Part shown: positions 34,009-36,764 of the stretch, piece after piece
Layout: each line of letters opens with the position of its first letter
How positions within the stretch are numbered: the stretch's first letter is position 1
Made by a program: the position numbers and the translations under genes
Notes under the pieces: generated by a model
Seen by the model: only the letters and a program-made list of their open reading frames with translations
Database searches by the model: none
What the model was told of the DNA's origin: nothing
Assembly (NCBI GenBank): GCA_902826225.1
Contig: CADEED010000029.1
Coordinates: forward strand, 1-36,764
Source of the DNA: an uncultured Pseudomonadota bacterium
GTDB lineage: Bacteria > Pseudomonadota > Gammaproteobacteria > Steroidobacterales > Steroidobacteraceae
Reading direction: 5' to 3'
Length of the DNA: 36,764 nt

Positions 34009-34683
34009 TCAATTCTTCTGGCGGATCGTCCTGATGAGCTTCACGGTGTCTCGCACGCGCGCCTCGATGCCCGCATAGTCGGCATTGGCGAGCAATTCTT
34101 TCGTGATGAGGTTGCTGCCGATGCCGCAGGCCACGATGCCCGCGCCATACCATTTCCTGAGCGACTCCTCGGTGGGTTCGACGCCGCCGGTCGGCATGAT
34201 CTTCGTCCACGGCATCGGTCCGAGCACGTTCTTCACGAACTCGGGACCGCCGACGGAACTGCCCGGAAATACCTTGACGATCTCGCAGCCGAGCTCCTGT
34301 GCATACGAGATCTCGCTCGCCGAGCCGCAGCCGGGTGAGTAGGGGATGCAACGGCGGTTGCAGACCTTAGCCACGTCGGCATTGAGAATCGGGCCGACAA
34401 TGAACTTGGCGCCGTTGGCGATGTAGATGCCCGCGGTCGGCGCATCGACGATGGAGCCGACGCCCATGATCACGCTCGGGTCCGCCTTGTCGAAGTGCCG
34501 CGTGACCTCGTAGAACACGTGCGCTGCAAAATCGCCGCGGTTGGTGAATTCGATGCATTTCGCGCCGCCGTTCGCGCAGGCCTGGATGACCTTCTTACAG
34601 ACCTCGACATCGGAGTGATAGAAAACCGGGATTACCCCCTGGTCGATCATCCCGGCGAGTACGCTCATCCTGTCCTTGTTCAT
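34009..34683 (-). CDS. eda: 2-dehydro-3-deoxy-phosphogluconate (KDPG) aldolase
   Basis: 224 residues, class I aldolase of the Eda type. Catalytic residues match E. coli Eda: Glu45 (KCIEFTNRG), Schiff-base Lys137 (EIVKVFPGS) and Thr165 (IMPTGGVEP). It splits KDPG to pyruvate and glyceraldehyde 3-phosphate, closing the hexuronate route. The start ATG at 34683 is preceded by GGAGA at about 8 bases. It is the first gene of a four-gene operon (eda, kdgK, two esterases). KDPGal aldolase is possible but KDPG is favoured by the adjacent kdgK. Its promoter must lie in the 525-base region before the GGDEF gene. Confidence 0.92.
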   Translation of the reverse strand: MNKDRMSVLAGMIDQGVIPVFYHSDVEVCKKVIQACANGGAKCIEFTNRGDFAAHVFYEVTRHFDKADPSVIMGVGSIVDAPTAGIYIANGAKFIVGPILNADVAKVCNRRCIPYSPGCGSASEISYAQELGCEIVKVFPGSSVGGPEFVKNVLGPMPWTKIMPTGGVEPTEESLRKWYGAGIVACGIGSNLITKELLANADYAGIEARVRDTVKLIRTIRQKN

Positions 34684-35208
34684 CAATGGTCTCCGGCGGT
34701 TTCGATAGGCGCGCGTGGCGCGACCGAGGGCTGCGACATTGTCCCGATCGCACTCATGGCCCGCAATGGAACGCGCCCGGTGATCCACCGTTTGCCCGGG
34801 ATGCTGACCGTCGCTCTTCCGCCGCATTTCGCGCATCTCGCGCCGGCGGAAACCGGTGTCATTCTGACGCGGGACAGGGCGGACAAACAAGCGGTCTTTG
34901 CGTTTCCCCCCGCCGCGGAATGGAGTCTGCCCTGCAGCGTGGCGCATGCCGAATCGACCACGGCGCGCGGCGAAATCGACGGGGCTCCTCGCCCGCCCGG
35001 AGCCGGCCGGGAGGCTCTCCGACGCGTCCGCCGCGCATTGCAAGAGGGTCTTCGCGGGACCCGCTCTCAGGGCCGCGAGGGCTGCCCGCGGGCCGGCATT
35101 TTTTCGTCCGCCTTTTGCGGAGAATCGTGAGCAGTTCGACGCCTTGTCATGGTGCGGACCGGCACACTGCAGAGTGGCCGACAACGAACGCGTGACGCAG
35201 TTCACGTT
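34684..35208. other. Divergent intergenic region with no convincing gene
   Basis: About 525 bases between the eda operon and the GGDEF gene. Several open frames run through it on both strands (for example 34686-35195 plus, 34683-34961 minus), but none resembles a known family and they overlap each other. The minus frame has a CAKCGG stretch only. Near 35081-35104 a GC-rich stretch (GGCCGCG and CGCGGGCC with a bulge) is followed by a run of six T, a possible plus-strand terminator; TCCGC/GCGGA at 35107-35121 is a further small hairpin. It must contain both promoters. Confidence 0.5.
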
Positions 35209-36764
35209 ATGAACCGCAAGACAGCCCCGGAAGCCAGAACCAGAAGCCGGCAATCGCCGCTGCCCGTGATCGGCGCAGTGGTTGCCGTCATCCTGCTCGC
35301 CTTCTACGGCTGGTCGCAGCGCGGCTGGCTCGCCAACGTGACGGAAATCGAATCGCGCGACGTCGACATGCAGAGCCACCAGCTCGAGCGGGGCTTCGAA
35401 GCGGAACAACAGGATCTCTACACGGCGCTGGGCGACTACTCGATCTGGAACGAGACCGCCGAATTCGTGCGCGGCAATCGTCCGGACTATTTCCCGGGAT
35501 CCGTCGACGCCGCCTCGCTGGTGAGAATCGACGTCGACACGTTCCTCGTGCTCGACCGGAACCTCGAGACTCGCGCGTCGTACGCCATCGATGCGGGCGC
35601 GAATCAGGAGTACGAGATTCCGCCCGACCCCGAACTTCTGGCGGCGATCAAGCAGGGCGCCACGTCCGGCCAGCTCGGCGCCGCATCCGACAGCCTGCGC
35701 GGCATCGTGCAGCGCGCGCGCGGCCCGGGGCTCTTCGTCGTGCGTCCCATCTTCGACGGCTCGGGGACTGGGCCGCCGCTCGGCTGGGTCGCCGTCGCGC
35801 GCGCCTTCACGCCCGCGGTCATCGATCGCATGGGCCGTTTCTCGCCGTGGCCGGTCACCGGCTACCCGGTCGCGAATCTCGACCGCTCGGGCCTGCCGGA
35901 GGACGTGCGCGAGTGGGTGAAGCGTTCGCCGTTGATGGCTAACAAGCTCGCGCGCGTGACCGGACGCAGCCACGTGAACGGCTACCTGCTGCTGCGCGAC
36001 CAGGTGGGAACACCGGTGTGGGTCGTGCAGATCGAGATTCCGCGCAGCGCGTTCGCGCAGGCCACGCGCACGACGCTTTACCAGACCATCTTTCTCGGGA
36101 CGCTCGTCGCCGGTTTCACGATCGTCGCGCTGCTGCTCGTCGCGCGCTCACGCCGGCTCAATGCCGATCGGTTGTCGCTCGAATCGCGCTACCGCGCGAT
36201 CATCGAGCAGGCGCAGGACGGCCTGCTGGTCGCCGATGCGCGCACCGGCGAAATCGTCGACGCGAACCCGGCCGTGCAACAGCAGCTCGGATTCACCCTG
36301 GACGAACTGCGCGGCCGCTCGGTGCTTTCCGTGCTGCGCGGCCCGAACGACTCGCAGGACCCAGTCATCGCGACGCTGGCTCGCGTCGAGCCCTCGCGCG
36401 GCATCGAGCTGGTGCAGTGGCTCAAGGATGGCCGGCAGATGGACGTCGAGGTGAGCTGCGTGCCCATCGAGTCACGCGACCGCCGGCTCGTGTCCTACCT
36501 GATGCGCGACCTGTCGGAGCGCAAGAAGGCGCAGACGCAGCTGCTCGCGAACCAGCAGCGCCTCGACAAGCTCGCGAACCACGACATCCTCACCGGCCTG
36601 CCGAACCGGCTGTTCCTGCAGGCGCATCTGCCCGAGGCGATCGCGAAGAGCCAGGAGAACGGCCACATGCTGGCCGTGCTGTTCCTCGACCTCGACCGCT
36701 TCAAGCACGTCAACGATTCGCGCGGCCACGAGGTCGGCGACAAACTGCTGCAGGAGATCGCGAA
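35209..36764 (+). CDS. CHASE4-PAS-GGDEF diguanylate cyclase (truncated by window end)
   Basis: 518 residues are visible before the window ends. Order: an N-terminal membrane segment (about 18-35), a CHASE4-like periplasmic sensor (about 45-200, including LYTALGDYSIWNETAEFV), a second membrane segment (about 292-312), a PAS domain (about 325-440, with AIIEQAQDGLLVADARTGEI), and the start of a GGDEF domain (NHDILTGLPNRLFLQAHL at about 457-473, then FLDLDRFKHVNDSRGHEVGD). The GG(D/E)EF catalytic loop itself lies beyond the window, as would any EAL domain. It would make (or break) c-di-GMP in response to a periplasmic signal. The ATG at 35209 has no strong ribosome-binding site. It is unrelated to sugar catabolism by sequence. 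Confidence 0.88.
   Translation, partial: MNRKTAPEARTRSRQSPLPVIGAVVAVILLAFYGWSQRGWLANVTEIESRDVDMQSHQLERGFEAEQQDLYTALGDYSIWNETAEFVRGNRPDYFPGSVDAASLVRIDVDTFLVLDRNLETRASYAIDAGANQEYEIPPDPELLAAIKQGATSGQLGAASDSLRGIVQRARGPGLFVVRPIFDGSGTGPPLGWVAVARAFTPAVIDRMGRFSPWPVTGYPVANLDRSGLPEDVREWVKRSPLMANKLARVTGRSHVNGYLLLRDQVGTPVWVVQIEIPRSAFAQATRTTLYQTIFLGTLVAGFTIVALLLVARSRRLNADRLSLESRYRAIIEQAQDGLLVADARTGEIVDANPAVQQQLGFTLDELRGRSVLSVLRGPNDSQDPVIATLARVEPSRGIELVQWLKDGRQMDVEVSCVPIESRDRRLVSYLMRDLSERKKAQTQLLANQQRLDKLANHDILTGLPNRLFLQAHLPEAIAKSQENGHMLAVLFLDLDRFKHVNDSRGHEVGDKLLQEIA

Noticed and set aside
1..36764. CRISPR array, insertion sequence, integrase or phage genes
   Set aside because: I saw no repeated spacer pattern, transposase or integrase; only the single REP-like hairpin at 22593-22631 resembles a mobile element.

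Overview
The window looks like chromosomal DNA of a high-GC Gram-negative bacterium. It carries three outer-membrane-uptake hallmarks: two large TonB-dependent receptors, periplasmic glycan enzymes and Tat-like secreted esterases. Gene content (oxidative xylose pathway with a sugar-porter transporter, SapC and halogenase-like proteins beside a TonB receptor) suggests a plant-polymer-degrading proteobacterium, possibly a gammaproteobacterium of the Steroidobacteraceae/Xanthomonadales kind or a Caulobacter-like alphaproteobacterium. The taxon is inference only.

Layout. (1) 1-522: 3' end of a 23S rRNA, a 5S rRNA and the rrn terminator. (2) 559-8297, plus strand: a cassette of three putative oxidoreductases (JmjC/cupin-like protein, flavin-dependent tryptophan-halogenase-like protein, DUF6445-like protein), then a TonB-dependent receptor and a SapC protein. 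(3) 8307-17754, minus strand: a long operon that reads, from its promoter, XylE-like transporter, xylX, xylA, xylB, xylC, xylD, uxuB and a secreted Dabb protein. This is the Weimberg xylose pathway in the same xylXABCD order as in Caulobacter, with a nonsense codon in xylC. A LacI-type regulator (17888-18997) lies just upstream. (4) 19080-26935: GH67 alpha-glucuronidase, CE15-type glucuronoyl esterase, mannonate dehydratase (opposite strand), uronate isomerase and a hexuronate MFS transporter. (5) 26949-30873: a GntR/FCD regulator divergent from a second TonB-dependent receptor. (6) 30996-34683, minus strand: KDPG aldolase, KDG kinase and two tandem secreted esterases. (7) 35209-end: a truncated CHASE4-PAS-GGDEF protein.

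How it works together. Regions 3-6 form a locus for the glucuronate-substituted part of glucuronoxylan. The TonB receptor imports oligosaccharides, the esterases and CE15 enzyme cleave ester links, and GH67 removes (methyl)glucuronate. Xylose then goes xylonolactone, xylonate, 2-keto-3-deoxyxylonate, 2-oxoglutarate semialdehyde, 2-oxoglutarate. Glucuronate goes by UxaC, UxuB, ManD, KdgK and Eda to pyruvate and glyceraldehyde 3-phosphate. Both catabolic routes are complete in the window apart from the xylC stop codon. No endoxylanase or beta-xylosidase is seen here.

Regulation. The LacI-type regulator probably binds two related 14-bp sites, each lying at the same place in a 17-bp promoter spacer, one for the xyl operon and one for the GH67 gene. 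This would coordinate xylose and glucuronate release. The least explained part is the halogenase-like/cupin/DUF6445/TonB receptor/SapC cassette.
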